This document shows positions 1-5,073 of a stretch of 5,132 bases of DNA, piece after piece. The stretch lies in the NCBI GenBank assembly GCA_945867445.1, contig CAMBID010000071.1:1-5132 (forward strand), written 5' to 3'. Made by a program: the position numbers and the translations under genes. The stretch's first letter is position 1. The number at the start of each line of letters is the position of its first letter. The DNA comes from an uncultured Clostridia bacterium. Lineage in GTDB: Bacteria; Bacillota; Clostridia; Oscillospirales; Oscillospiraceae. Below the pieces are notes generated by a model that searched no databases, was not told the DNA's origin, and saw only the letters and a program-made list of their open reading frames with translations.

Positions 1-302
1 TCGAAAACGACAAAATCACGAAAATCGCAAAAGACATCGACGCCGCGGACGCCGCCGCCACGCTGGAGGAGTTCGCCGCCAAGCTCCGCTCCGGCCGGAG
101 CCTGGAGCAGCGGCGGGACGACCTTCTCCACACCATGGCCTGCAAGGCCGCCATCAAGGGCGGCTGGGAGAGCGACCCGGCGGAGCTGCGGGCTCTGGTG
201 GACCGGGTCCAGAGCGGGGAGGTCAAGTACTGCCCCCACGGCCGCCCGGTGGCGGCAAAGATCACCAGGTATGAGCTGGAAAAGCTCTTCAAGCGGGCGT
301 AA
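1..302 (+). CDS. mutL: DNA mismatch repair protein MutL, C-terminal part (5' end outside window)
   Basis: This is the last 99 codons of MutL, read in the frame whose first full codon begins at base 3; the N-terminal ATPase and most of the linker lie upstream of the window. MutL couples MutS mismatch recognition to strand nicking or removal. What is visible is the C-terminal dimerisation/endonuclease domain. The motif ACK (138-146) is followed by AAIKGG, CPHGRPV lies at 231-251, and the protein ends FKRA. In MutL proteins that carry their own nicking activity (for example in Bacillus) the ACK/ACR, CPHGRP and FxR motifs build the regulatory zinc-binding site, so this MutL is probably of the endonuclease type. 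The main metal motif (DQHAAxER) would be upstream and cannot be checked. The stop is 18 bases before miaA, which suggests co-transcription and the common mutL-miaA-hfq order. The identification is firm; the endonuclease activity is inferred. Confidence 0.93.
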   Translation, partial: ENDKITKIAKDIDAADAAATLEEFAAKLRSGRSLEQRRDDLLHTMACKAAIKGGWESDPAELRALVDRVQSGEVKYCPHGRPVAAKITRYELEKLFKRA

Positions 303-320
303 GCCCGGAAGGGAGGAACC

Positions 321-1262
321 ATGCCCCAGACCATCGTCTGTGTCGCCGGACCCACCGCCAGCGGGAAGACCCGCCTCGGCGTCCTGCTGGCGCAGCGCTA
401 TGACGGCGAGATCGTCAGCGCCGACTCCATGCAGATCTACCGGGGCATGGTCATCGGCACCGCCGCCCCTACGGCGGAGGAGCGGGAGGGCATCCCCCAC
501 CACATGATCGGCATCGCGGACCCCACGGAAGCCTGGAGCGCCGGGCGCTACGCCCGCGCCGCCATCCCCATCGTGGATGATATCCTCTCCCGGGGCAAGC
601 TTCCCATCGTGGTGGGGGGCACCGGCCTGTGGATGGATTCCCTGGTCCGGGGCCGGACCTTCGCCCCCGGGCAGGCCGGGGGCGCCGTCCGGGAGGCCCT
701 GGTCCGGGAGCTGAAAGCGGGCGGCATGGCCCCCCTCCTGGCGGAGCTTCGCCAAGTGGACCCGGTCAGCGCCGCAAAGCTCCACCCCTCCGACGAACAG
801 CGCATCCTCCGGGCCCTGGAGGTCTTCCGGGAGACCGGCAGGCCCCTCTCTCAGCTTAACGCCCAGGAGGCCGCCCGCCCGCCCCGGTACGATGCCGTGA
901 CCATCGCCCTCCGCTGGGCCGACCGGGAGAAACAGCGCGCGCTCATCGACCGGCGGGTGGACGAGATGGTGGCTCAGGGCCTCCTCCGGGAGGTCCGCGC
1001 CCTCCTCACCTCCGTCCCCCGGGACGCCACGGCCCTCCAGGCCATCGGCTACAAGGAGTTTTCAGGCGTGCTGGACGGGAGCTGCACGGAAGAGGAGGCC
1101 ATCGCCATGGTGAAGCTCCGCTCCCGGCAGTACGCCAAGCGCCAGCTCACCTGGCTGCGGCACGTGCCGGGCGTCCACTGGATCGAGTGGGAGGAAGAGC
1201 GGGATTTTGATCGTGCCCTCCGGATTTCGACGGAAATCCTCTCGGCCCATGGCTTAGGATAG
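321..1262 (+). CDS. miaA: tRNA dimethylallyltransferase MiaA
   Basis: MiaA transfers the dimethylallyl group from DMAPP to N6 of A37, next to the anticodon, in tRNAs reading UNN codons. This is the first step towards ms2i6A and helps reading-frame maintenance. The 313-residue length is normal for the family. Visible motifs are the P-loop GPTASGKT (residues 10-17), the DSMQIY segment (35-40, with the presumed catalytic Asp35), PHHMIG (59-64), GGTGLW (99-104, with Thr101 at the conserved catalytic threonine position), [15 protein letters not shown] (154-168), QAIGYKEF (240-247) and the C-terminal [13 protein letters not shown] (269-281), which is the family signature for tRNA contact. The ATG at 321 is chosen because GGGAGG (311-316) sits four bases upstream and the P-loop begins at the usual distance from the N terminus. 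It follows mutL by 18 bases and precedes hfq by 71. Nothing looks broken or missing. Confidence 0.97.
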   Translation: MPQTIVCVAGPTASGKTRLGVLLAQRYDGEIVSADSMQIYRGMVIGTAAPTAEEREGIPHHMIGIADPTEAWSAGRYARAAIPIVDDILSRGKLPIVVGGTGLWMDSLVRGRTFAPGQAGGAVREALVRELKAGGMAPLLAELRQVDPVSAAKLHPSDEQRILRALEVFRETGRPLSQLNAQEAARPPRYDAVTIALRWADREKQRALIDRRVDEMVAQGLLREVRALLTSVPRDATALQAIGYKEFSGVLDGSCTEEEAIAMVKLRSRQYAKRQLTWLRHVPGVHWIEWEEERDFDRALRISTEILSAHGLG

Positions 1263-1268
1263 GCGTGG

Positions 1269-1326
1269 GAGCCGGGACAGGCAGCGATTTCCACCGCACC
1301 GGCTCTACAAGAGAAAAAAGGAGCCG
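1269..1326 (+). promoter_or_regulatory. hfq leader: alternative stems and A-rich tract over the ribosome binding site
   Basis: The hfq Shine-Dalgarno is AAGGAG at 1318-1323, ten bases before the ATG at 1334. The segment CCGGCTC (1299-1305) can pair with GAGCCGG upstream (1269-1275), leaving the ribosome site open. Its CGGCTC part can instead pair with GAGCCG (1321-1326), which covers the GAG of the Shine-Dalgarno. The two pairings exclude each other. Between them lie four consecutive A-R-N triplets, AAG-AGA-AAA-AAG (1309-1320), running into the Shine-Dalgarno; the distal face of Hfq is known to bind A-rich repeats of this kind. The complementarity is seen directly. That it acts as a switch, or that Hfq represses its own translation here (as it does in E. 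coli by binding its own leader), is inference. Confidence 0.4.
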
Positions 1327-1333
1327 ATACATC

Positions 1334-1561
1334 ATGCCGAAAGCCAACCTGCAAGACCTCTTCCTCACCCGGGCCCGCCGGGACCGGACGCCTGTGACCC
1401 TCTTTTTGATGAACGGATTCCAGCTTCGCGGCGCCATCACGGGCTTTGACGCCTTCGTTGTGGTGCTGGACAGCGACGGCCGCCAGCAGGTCATCTACAA
1501 GCACGCCATCTCTACCATCGCCCCCATCCGCCCGGTGGATCTTACCGAGGCGGAGCCCTGA
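1334..1561 (+). CDS. hfq: RNA chaperone Hfq
   Basis: Hfq is a hexameric Sm-like ring that binds small RNAs and mRNAs and helps them pair. The 75-residue product starts NLQDLFL (residues 5-11) and carries Sm1 ([20 protein letters not shown], 20-39), an F-V-V-V-L strand (41-45) and the Sm2 signature YKHAISTI (55-62). Tyr55-Lys56-His57 fall at the same numbers as in E. coli; they form the proximal uridine-binding pocket together with Gln7 near the N terminus. The start at 1334 is preferred over in-frame upstream codons because it has a good AAGGAG and gives the canonical N terminus. The C-terminal tail after residue 66 is very short and acidic, as in Gram-positive Hfq. Residues 15-18 read RRDR, an arginine-rich rim resembling the RRER of E. 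coli more than the RKEN-like rim of Bacillus, which may mean better annealing activity. It follows miaA, its usual neighbour. Confidence 0.96.
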   Translation: MPKANLQDLFLTRARRDRTPVTLFLMNGFQLRGAITGFDAFVVVLDSDGRQQVIYKHAISTIAPIRPVDLTEAEP

Positions 1562-1566
1562 CCCCG

Positions 1567-1604
1567 CGTCCGCAGGGCGGATCCTGTCCGCCCCCGCGAG
1601 GACG
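1567..1604. repeat. GC-rich hairpin just after hfq
   Basis: GGGCGGA (1575-1581) and TCCGCCC (1587-1593) form a perfect 7-bp stem around the loop TCCTG. An outer CGTCC (1567-1571) pairs with GGACG (1600-1604). It begins six bases after the hfq stop. There is no T-run after it, so it is not a normal intrinsic terminator. It could stabilise the 3' end of the hfq transcript or slow the polymerase; neither can be shown from sequence. Confidence 0.6.
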
Positions 1605-1613
1605 GGAGGACGG
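1598..1613. repeat. Tandem 8-base direct repeat
   Basis: GAGGACGG occurs twice head to tail (1598-1605 and 1606-1613). The second copy is the left arm of a longer-range pairing with AATCCGTCC (1694-1702). It probably arose by a small local duplication. No function is evident; its purine-rich GAGG could resemble a ribosome site but no start codon follows. Confidence 0.7.
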
Positions 1614-1726
1614 ATTTCCGGAATTCGCCTGCGGGCGAATTCCGGAATGGCAAAGGCTTGTCCTTGCCGGGAGGCCCATCCGGCCGGCGCGGCAATCCGT
1701 CCCCCTGTCCCTTCCAAAGACAAGCC
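1608..1726. other. Competing long-range inverted repeats upstream of the HlyD-like gene
   Basis: Beyond the local hairpins, this gap holds three further complementary pairs: GGACGGATT (1608-1616) with AATCCGTCC (1694-1702); GGCTTGTC (1655-1662) with GACAAGCC (1719-1726); and TTGCCG (1664-1669) with CGGCAA (1690-1695). The first pair crosses the second, so they must be alternatives or form a pseudoknot; the third shares bases 1694-1695 with the first. The region ends 11 bases before the Shine-Dalgarno AAAGGAG (1737-1743) of the next gene, so a structured leader controlling that gene is possible. I do not recognise a known riboswitch. No clear -35/-10 promoter stands out. Confidence 0.4.
1616..1647. 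repeat. Perfect 14-bp palindromic hairpin with TGCG loop
   Basis: TTCCGGAATTCGCC (1616-1629) is exactly complementary to GGCGAATTCCGGAA (1634-1647), with the tetraloop TGCG. It is the most regular structure in the hfq/HlyD gap. It is followed by TGGCAAAGG rather than a T-run, so it is not a classical terminator. Perfect stems like this in intergenic DNA are typical of dispersed palindromic (REP-like) elements or of protein-binding operators. The other perfect inverted repeats in this window, at 3102-3126, 3148-3180 and 5109-5132, favour a dispersed element, but copy number in the genome cannot be seen here. Confidence 0.75.
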
Positions 1727-1749
1727 CTCCGGGCGGAAAGGAGCCTCCC

Positions 1750-3036
1750 ATGAACGAATCTGAGCAGCAAAAAGCCCCGGAATCCCGGAAAAACCGTACC
1801 CTCACCCGTCTCGCCATGGGGACCTTCTGCCTTCTGGTGCTGGTCTACTTTGCCCTACAGGTAAAGGACGCCCTGCAGGACCCCTTCGCCACCGCCGCCG
1901 CGGCCTACACCCGTGTGGAGGAGACTGTCAGCGCCAACGGCTGGCTCATCCGGGAGGAACAGGTCCTCCCCAACGAGAGCTCCGGCCTCCTGCGGCTCAC
2001 CCGGCAGGAGGGGGAGCGGGTCTCCCGGGGCGGCACCGTGGCGAAACTTTACGCGGACCAGGCGTCTCTGGACCGCCAGGCCGAGCTGGAGCGCCTGGAT
2101 GAGCGCATCGAGCAGCTCCGCTACGCCGCGGAGGAGAGCCTCAGCGGCGTAGCCTCCCTCCGGCTGGACAGCCAGATTCAGGACAGCCTCCTCTCCCTGC
2201 GCCGCTCCGTGGAGAGCGGCGCCCTGGCCCAGACGGAGAGCGAGATCGCCCAGCTCCGCTCCCTGATCCTCAAGCGGGACTACAGCCGGGGCGGCGGCAC
2301 GGACGCCGCCGCGGAGCTCCAGGCGCTGGAGGCCCAGCGCAAGGCATTGCAGGACCAGGGCGCGGGCTCCGTCCGGACCCTGACGGCCCCGGTGAGCGGC
2401 ATCTACTCCGCCGTGGTGGACGGCTACGAAGGCGTCCTCACCCCGGATATGCTGGATACCCTCACCCTCTCCGCCCTCCGTTCCCTGGAGGCGGACAGCT
2501 CCGTTGCCTCCAACGTGGGCAAGCTCATCACCTCAGACCGCTGGTACTACGCCGCCGCCCTTCCGGACGATGACGCGGCGGACTTGGAGCCGGGCCAGAG
2601 TGTCATCCTGCGCTTCTCCAAGGGGACAGCGGACGACCTCCCGGCGGAGATTTGGTCCATTGGCCAGAGCGAAAACGGCCGGACCCTAGTCATCCTCTCC
2701 GGCCGGGAGTACCTCTCGGAGCTGACGCTGCTGCGCCACCAGAGCGCGGAGATCATCCTGAAGACCACCGAGGGCATCCGGGTTCCCCAGACTGCCCTCC
2801 GGGTGGATACCGTCACCACCACCGACGAAAACGGGGAGGAGGTCACCACCCGCATCACCGGAGTCTACTGCGTGGTGGGGCGCTTCGCCCGCTTCAAACC
2901 CGTCACCGTGGTCTATACCGGCGACGGCTTCTCCCTGGTGGAATCCGCCGCCGGGAAGGAGAGCCTGCGCCTCCGCCCCGGGGAGGAGATCATCCTCACC
3001 GCAAGAGAACTGTCCGACGGCGCCGTGGTCCGCTGA
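1750..3036 (+). CDS. HlyD/membrane-fusion-protein-like single-pass membrane protein
   Basis: This 428-residue protein has the architecture of a membrane fusion (periplasmic adaptor) protein. It has a short charged cytoplasmic N terminus, one membrane segment at about residues 21-38, and then the first half of a lipoyl-like hairpin domain (about 56-101, with EGERVSRGG). A Glu/Arg/Leu-rich coiled-coil hairpin follows (about 104-203), then the second lipoyl half TAPVSGIYS (212-220). The beta-barrel region contains GKLITSDRWYY (257-267) and LEPGQSVILRF (279-289), and VPQTALRV lies at 345-352. Almost the whole protein would face outside the cell. The ATG at 1750 follows AAAGGAG (1737-1743) by six bases. 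In transporters such proteins link an inner-membrane pump to an envelope channel, but no permease or ATPase is visible on either side, and the next genes are yggS, sepF and divIVA. A role in envelope assembly or division, rather than export, is an inference from position only. Database pipelines would probably label it an HlyD family adaptor. Confidence 0.8.
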   Translation: MNESEQQKAPESRKNRTLTRLAMGTFCLLVLVYFALQVKDALQDPFATAAAAYTRVEETVSANGWLIREEQVLPNESSGLLRLTRQEGERVSRGGTVAKLYADQASLDRQAELERLDERIEQLRYAAEESLSGVASLRLDSQIQDSLLSLRRSVESGALAQTESEIAQLRSLILKRDYSRGGGTDAAAELQALEAQRKALQDQGAGSVRTLTAPVSGIYSAVVDGYEGVLTPDMLDTLTLSALRSLEADSSVASNVGKLITSDRWYYAAALPDDDAADLEPGQSVILRFSKGTADDLPAEIWSIGQSENGRTLVILSGREYLSELTLLRHQSAEIILKTTEGIRVPQTALRVDTVTTTDENGEEVTTRITGVYCVVGRFARFKPVTVVYTGDGFSLVESAAGKESLRLRPGEEIILTARELSDGAVVR

Positions 3037-3038
3037 CC

Positions 3039-3102
3039 GCCGCCTCATACTAGTTCTTGATCAAAAGCTTTCAAAGCTTTTTTCAAGAACTTATGAGACG
3101 GC
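3039..3102. repeat. Long imperfect hairpin after the HlyD-like gene
   Basis: Arms read outward to inward: GCCG (3039-3042) with CGGC (3099-3102); CTCATA (3044-3049) with TATGAG (3092-3097); AGTTCTTGA (3052-3060) with TCAAGAACT (3083-3091); and AAAAGCTTT (3063-3071) with AAAGCTTTT (3073-3081). Small bulges separate the segments. The stem starts three bases after the stop codon and the T-run TTTT (3103-3106) follows at once, so it may work as an intrinsic terminator for the HlyD-like gene, though four T's is weak. Its core shares TTCTTGAT, TCAAAG and TCAAGAA with the hairpin at 3144-3184. Confidence 0.65.
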
Positions 3103-3126
3103 TTTTGCGGCAGACTGCCGCAAAAG
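3102..3126. repeat. Perfect 12-bp inverted repeat
   Basis: CTTTTGCGGCAG (3102-3113) is exactly complementary to CTGCCGCAAAAG (3115-3126) around a single A, giving an 11-bp stem with a GAC triloop in RNA. It starts at base 3102, which is also the last paired base of the preceding hairpin, so the T-run of that possible terminator is the left arm of this stem. The two could therefore compete. No T-run follows (GGGCGACG), so this one is not itself a terminator. Confidence 0.7.
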
Positions 3127-3143
3127 GGCGACGCTGACAGCGG

Positions 3144-3184
3144 CGCCTTCTTGATAAAAATCAAAGATTTTTATCAAGAAAGCG
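3144..3184. repeat. Perfect AT-rich 15-bp hairpin upstream of yggS
   Basis: TTCTTGATAAAAATC (3148-3162) is exactly complementary to GATTTTTATCAAGAA (3166-3180), with an AAA loop; CGC (3144-3146) and GCG (3182-3184) extend the stem beyond one C/A mismatch. It ends nine bases before the yggS Shine-Dalgarno AAAGGAG (3193-3199), without covering it. It is strikingly AT-rich for this GC-rich DNA. It resembles the hairpin at 3039-3102 and may be another copy of the same intergenic repeat. The T-stretch lies inside the stem, so it is not a usual terminator in the + direction. Confidence 0.75.
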
Positions 3185-3206
3185 TATCAGAGAAAGGAGC
3201 GCTTCC

Positions 3207-3908
3207 ATGTCCATTGCTGAGAATATTGCCGCCGTCCGGGCCCGCATTGCCGCCGCGGCGGAGAGCGCCGGGCGAAAGCCCGAAGACATCCTGCTGGTGG
3301 GCGCCAGCAAGATGAACGACGCCGCCGCCTGCCGGACTGCCATTGCCGGCGGACTCACCGCCCTAGGGGAGAACCGGGTCCAGGAGCTGCTGGAAAAGGA
3401 CGCCCAGGGGGCCTACGAGGGCGCCTCCCTCCACTTCATCGGGAGATTGCAGCGCAACAAGGTGAAGTATCTTGTGGGCCGGGTGGATCTCATCGAGTCC
3501 ATCGACTCCCTGGCCCTTTTGCAGGAGGTCCAGCGTCTGGCCGGGAAGCGGGGCGTCATCCAGGATATCCTGCTGGAGGTCAGCGCCGCCGGGGAGGAGA
3601 GCAAGGGCGGCCTCCCCATGGACGCTGTCGTCCCCGCCGCCGAGGCCGCTCTCGCCATGCCCAATCTCCGGGTCCGGGGCCTCATGACCATCCCGCCGGT
3701 CAGTGCCGATCCCCGGGAAAGCCTTCCGTATTTTGAAAAAGTCCGGGCGCTTTATGTTGACATCAACGAGAAAATGTTCCATAATGAACTAGAATATCTG
3801 TCCATGGGCATGAGCGGCGATTTTGAGGAAGCCATCCGTGCCGGGGCCACCGTGGTCCGCGTGGGCACTGCCATTTTCGGCGCGAGAAATTACGGGGCGG
3901 CCACCTGA
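3207..3908 (+). CDS. yggS: YggS/YlmE family pyridoxal-phosphate-binding protein
   Basis: This family (PLPBP/YggS/YlmE) is a single TIM-barrel-like domain that binds PLP without known enzyme activity and keeps vitamin B6 and amino-acid pools balanced in the cytoplasm. The 233 residues match the usual length. Seen in order: VGASKM (31-36, Lys35 being the expected PLP-linked lysine), LGENRVQE (53-60), LHFIGRLQRNKVKYL (75-89), LIESIDS (95-101), LLEVSAAGEESKGG (122-135), VRGLMTIPP (156-164), LSMGMSGDFEEAI (198-210) and VRVGTAIFGARNY (217-229, phosphate-binding end). The ATG at 3207 has AAAGGAG seven bases upstream. One variation is Arg80 where many relatives have His (FIGHLQ). The gene starts the tight yggS-sepF-divIVA run, 34 bases before sepF, as in the ylm cluster of other Bacillota. 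A stretch near 3727-3803 uses noticeably more AT-rich codons than the rest. Confidence 0.95.
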   Translation: MSIAENIAAVRARIAAAAESAGRKPEDILLVGASKMNDAAACRTAIAGGLTALGENRVQELLEKDAQGAYEGASLHFIGRLQRNKVKYLVGRVDLIESIDSLALLQEVQRLAGKRGVIQDILLEVSAAGEESKGGLPMDAVVPAAEAALAMPNLRVRGLMTIPPVSADPRESLPYFEKVRALYVDINEKMFHNELEYLSMGMSGDFEEAIRAGATVVRVGTAIFGARNYGAAT

Positions 3909-3926
3909 AAAGGGTCCCCGCCCGAT

Positions 3927-3932
3927 GGGAGG
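3927..3932 (+). promoter_or_regulatory. Ribosome binding site that decides the sepF start
   Basis: GGGAGG lies ten bases before the ATG at 3943. An in-frame ATG at 3925 overlaps this site and has only a weak AAAGGG (3909-3914) upstream. The 3943 start gives the N terminus MSILDELKKW, a short amphipathic helix as expected for the SepF membrane anchor, while the 3925 start would add six residues (MGGFSN). The later start is preferred, but both could be used. Confidence 0.6.
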
Positions 3933-3942
3933 CTTTTCCAAT

Positions 3943-4380
3943 ATGAGTATCCTGGACGAACTGAAGAAGTGGACGCATCCTTACGAGGACGACGAGGACT
4001 ATGACGACGACGAGCTGGACGAGGTCCCGCCCCGCCGGGAGCCCGGCTTTGAGCGGGTCAAGAGCGAGGACCGCCACAACAAGGTGGTGAACATCCATGC
4101 CACCACCCAGCTGAAGGTGGTGCTGGTGAAGCCGGAGCGGTTTGAGAACGCCGCCGAGATCGCCGACCACCTGAAGGACAAGCGCACCGTGGTCATCAAC
4201 CTGGAGTCCACCAACAAGGACATCGCCCGCCGTCTCATCGACTTCCTGTCCGGCGTCGCCTACGCCGGAGAGGGCAAGATCAAGAAAATCGCCGCCAATA
4301 CCTACATCATCACCCCCTACCATGTGGACATCGAGGGGGACCTCATCGACGAGCTGGAAAGCAGCGGCATGTATTTCTAA
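3943..4380 (+). CDS. sepF: Cell division protein SepF
   Basis: SepF polymerises at the septum, holds FtsZ filaments to the membrane and helps build a regular division septum. The 145-residue product has three parts. The first is an N-terminal membrane-targeting helix (MSILDELKKW, 1-10). The second is an acidic disordered linker rich in Asp/Glu (15-27) with Pro/Arg after it (28-44). The third is the globular SepF domain (about 47-136), with VVNIHATTQLKVVLVKPERF (48-67), TVVINLESTN (82-91), RRLIDFLSGVAYAGEGKIKKI (96-116) and YIITPYHVDI (121-130). The FLSGxxYAxxG segment is the region used for dimer contact and FtsZ binding in known SepF. It lies 34 bases after yggS and 15 before divIVA, so the three are probably one transcript. 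It carries its own GGGAGG ribosome site. No damage seen. Confidence 0.95.
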   Translation: MSILDELKKWTHPYEDDEDYDDDELDEVPPRREPGFERVKSEDRHNKVVNIHATTQLKVVLVKPERFENAAEIADHLKDKRTVVINLESTNKDIARRLIDFLSGVAYAGEGKIKKIAANTYIITPYHVDIEGDLIDELESSGMYF

Positions 4381-4395
4381 GGGAGGAAGATCGCA

Positions 4396-5073
4396 ATGCT
4401 GACACCGCAGGAAGTCGCAAGCCGCGCGTTCCCCAAGGCTGTCATGGGCGGCTACAACATGGCCTCCGTGGATGAGTTTCTGGACGAGCTGTCGGACGAT
4501 TACTCCGCCCTCTATAAGGAGAACGCCGTCCTCAAGTCCAAGCTGAAGGTTTTGGTGGAAAAGGTGGAGGATTACCGCGCCACGGAGGATTCCATGCGCG
4601 CCACCCTCCTCACCGCCCAGAAGATGGCGGACTCCATCGTGAAGGAAGCCGAGCAGAAGCGGGACGGCATGCTGGCGGAGGCCCGGGCCCAGGCCCAATC
4701 CCAGATGGGCGAGCTGGACCGCCAGCGCCGGGAGTCTGAAGCCCGTCTTGCCCAGGGCAAGCAGGAGCTGGCGGACTTCATCGCCACCGCCCGCAGCGCC
4801 TGTGAGAAGGAGCTGGAGTTCCTCTCCCGGCTGGACAGCCTGGCCGTTTCGCCGGAACAGCCCTCCACAGACGCCCAGACGGGCGCCGCCGCGGAGGAGA
4901 TTCACGCGCACCTGGCCGGGCCCGAGCCGGAGCCCCAGCCGGAGCCCCAGCCGGAACCTGAGCCCCAGGCCGACGATTACCCCGAGGGCAACCCCTTTGA
5001 GGACGCGCCTTCCGACGAGCCTACCCGCCGCATTCCGCCCCTTGGCGAGCTGAAATTCGGAAAGAACTACTAG
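4396..5073 (+). CDS. divIVA: DivIVA domain cell-division/polarity scaffold
   Basis: DivIVA proteins are coiled-coil scaffolds that gather at curved membrane (septum, poles) and recruit division or cell-wall factors. The N-terminal lipid-binding domain reads LTPQEVASRAFPK (2-14), VMGGYN (16-21) and VDEFLDEL (25-32), then DYSALYKENAVLKSKLKVL (35-53). A long charged coiled coil follows to about residue 145. The C-terminal part is a low-complexity linker with PEPEPQPEPQPEPEPQ (176-191), ending in a basic/hydrophobic tail RRIPPLGELKFGKNY (211-225). Compared with Bacillus DivIVA, where Phe17-Arg18 form the membrane-inserting tip, this tip reads Val-Met-Gly before GYN, with one extra residue; the hydrophobic character is kept. 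The ATG at 4396 is preceded by GGGAGG (4381-4386) at nine bases. The ylmG and ylmH genes often found between sepF and divIVA are absent. DivIVA rather than GpsB is supported by the length. Confidence 0.93.
   Translation: MLTPQEVASRAFPKAVMGGYNMASVDEFLDELSDDYSALYKENAVLKSKLKVLVEKVEDYRATEDSMRATLLTAQKMADSIVKEAEQKRDGMLAEARAQAQSQMGELDRQRRESEARLAQGKQELADFIATARSACEKELEFLSRLDSLAVSPEQPSTDAQTGAAAEEIHAHLAGPEPEPQPEPQPEPEPQADDYPEGNPFEDAPSDEPTRRIPPLGELKFGKNY
4921..4968 (+). repeat. Short in-frame tandem repeat coding a Pro-Glu/Pro-Gln linker
   Basis: The 12-base unit CCGGAGCCCCAG occurs twice exactly (4927-4938 and 4939-4950), flanked by variants of the same unit, and encodes PEPQ repeats within divIVA residues 176-191. 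The unit is a multiple of three, so gains or losses would keep the frame. It likely makes a stiff extended spacer between coiled coil and C-terminal tail, and its length may vary between strains. Confidence 0.75.

Noticed and set aside
1265..1333. Upstream in-frame extension of hfq
   Set aside because: It would add 23 residues not seen in Hfq and ignores the AAGGAG before the ATG at 1334.
1575..1647. Intrinsic terminator for hfq
   Set aside because: Both strong hairpins here lack a following T-run, so the call is not supported.
1049..1723. Antisense open frame (224 residues) across miaA end and hfq
   Set aside because: No recognisable domain, no supported ribosome site, and it covers two firm genes on the other strand.
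2652..3053. Second + strand frame inside the HlyD-like gene
   Set aside because: Composition is Arg/Pro/His-rich, typical of an out-of-frame reading of GC-rich coding DNA; the HlyD frame carries the family motifs.
3039..3184. CRISPR-like array in the hairpin-rich gap
   Set aside because: The repeats are inverted and unequal, with no regular spacers and no cas genes nearby.
3823..3942. Upstream in-frame extension of sepF
   Set aside because: It overlaps the conserved C terminus of yggS and does not resemble SepF; GGGAGG supports 3943, with 3925 the only reasonable alternative.
3763..4911. Long antisense open frame (382 residues) across sepF and divIVA
   Set aside because: It lies opposite three well-recognised genes, its translation is Leu/Gly/His-rich without motifs, and such frames are expected opposite GC-rich genes with strong third-position bias.
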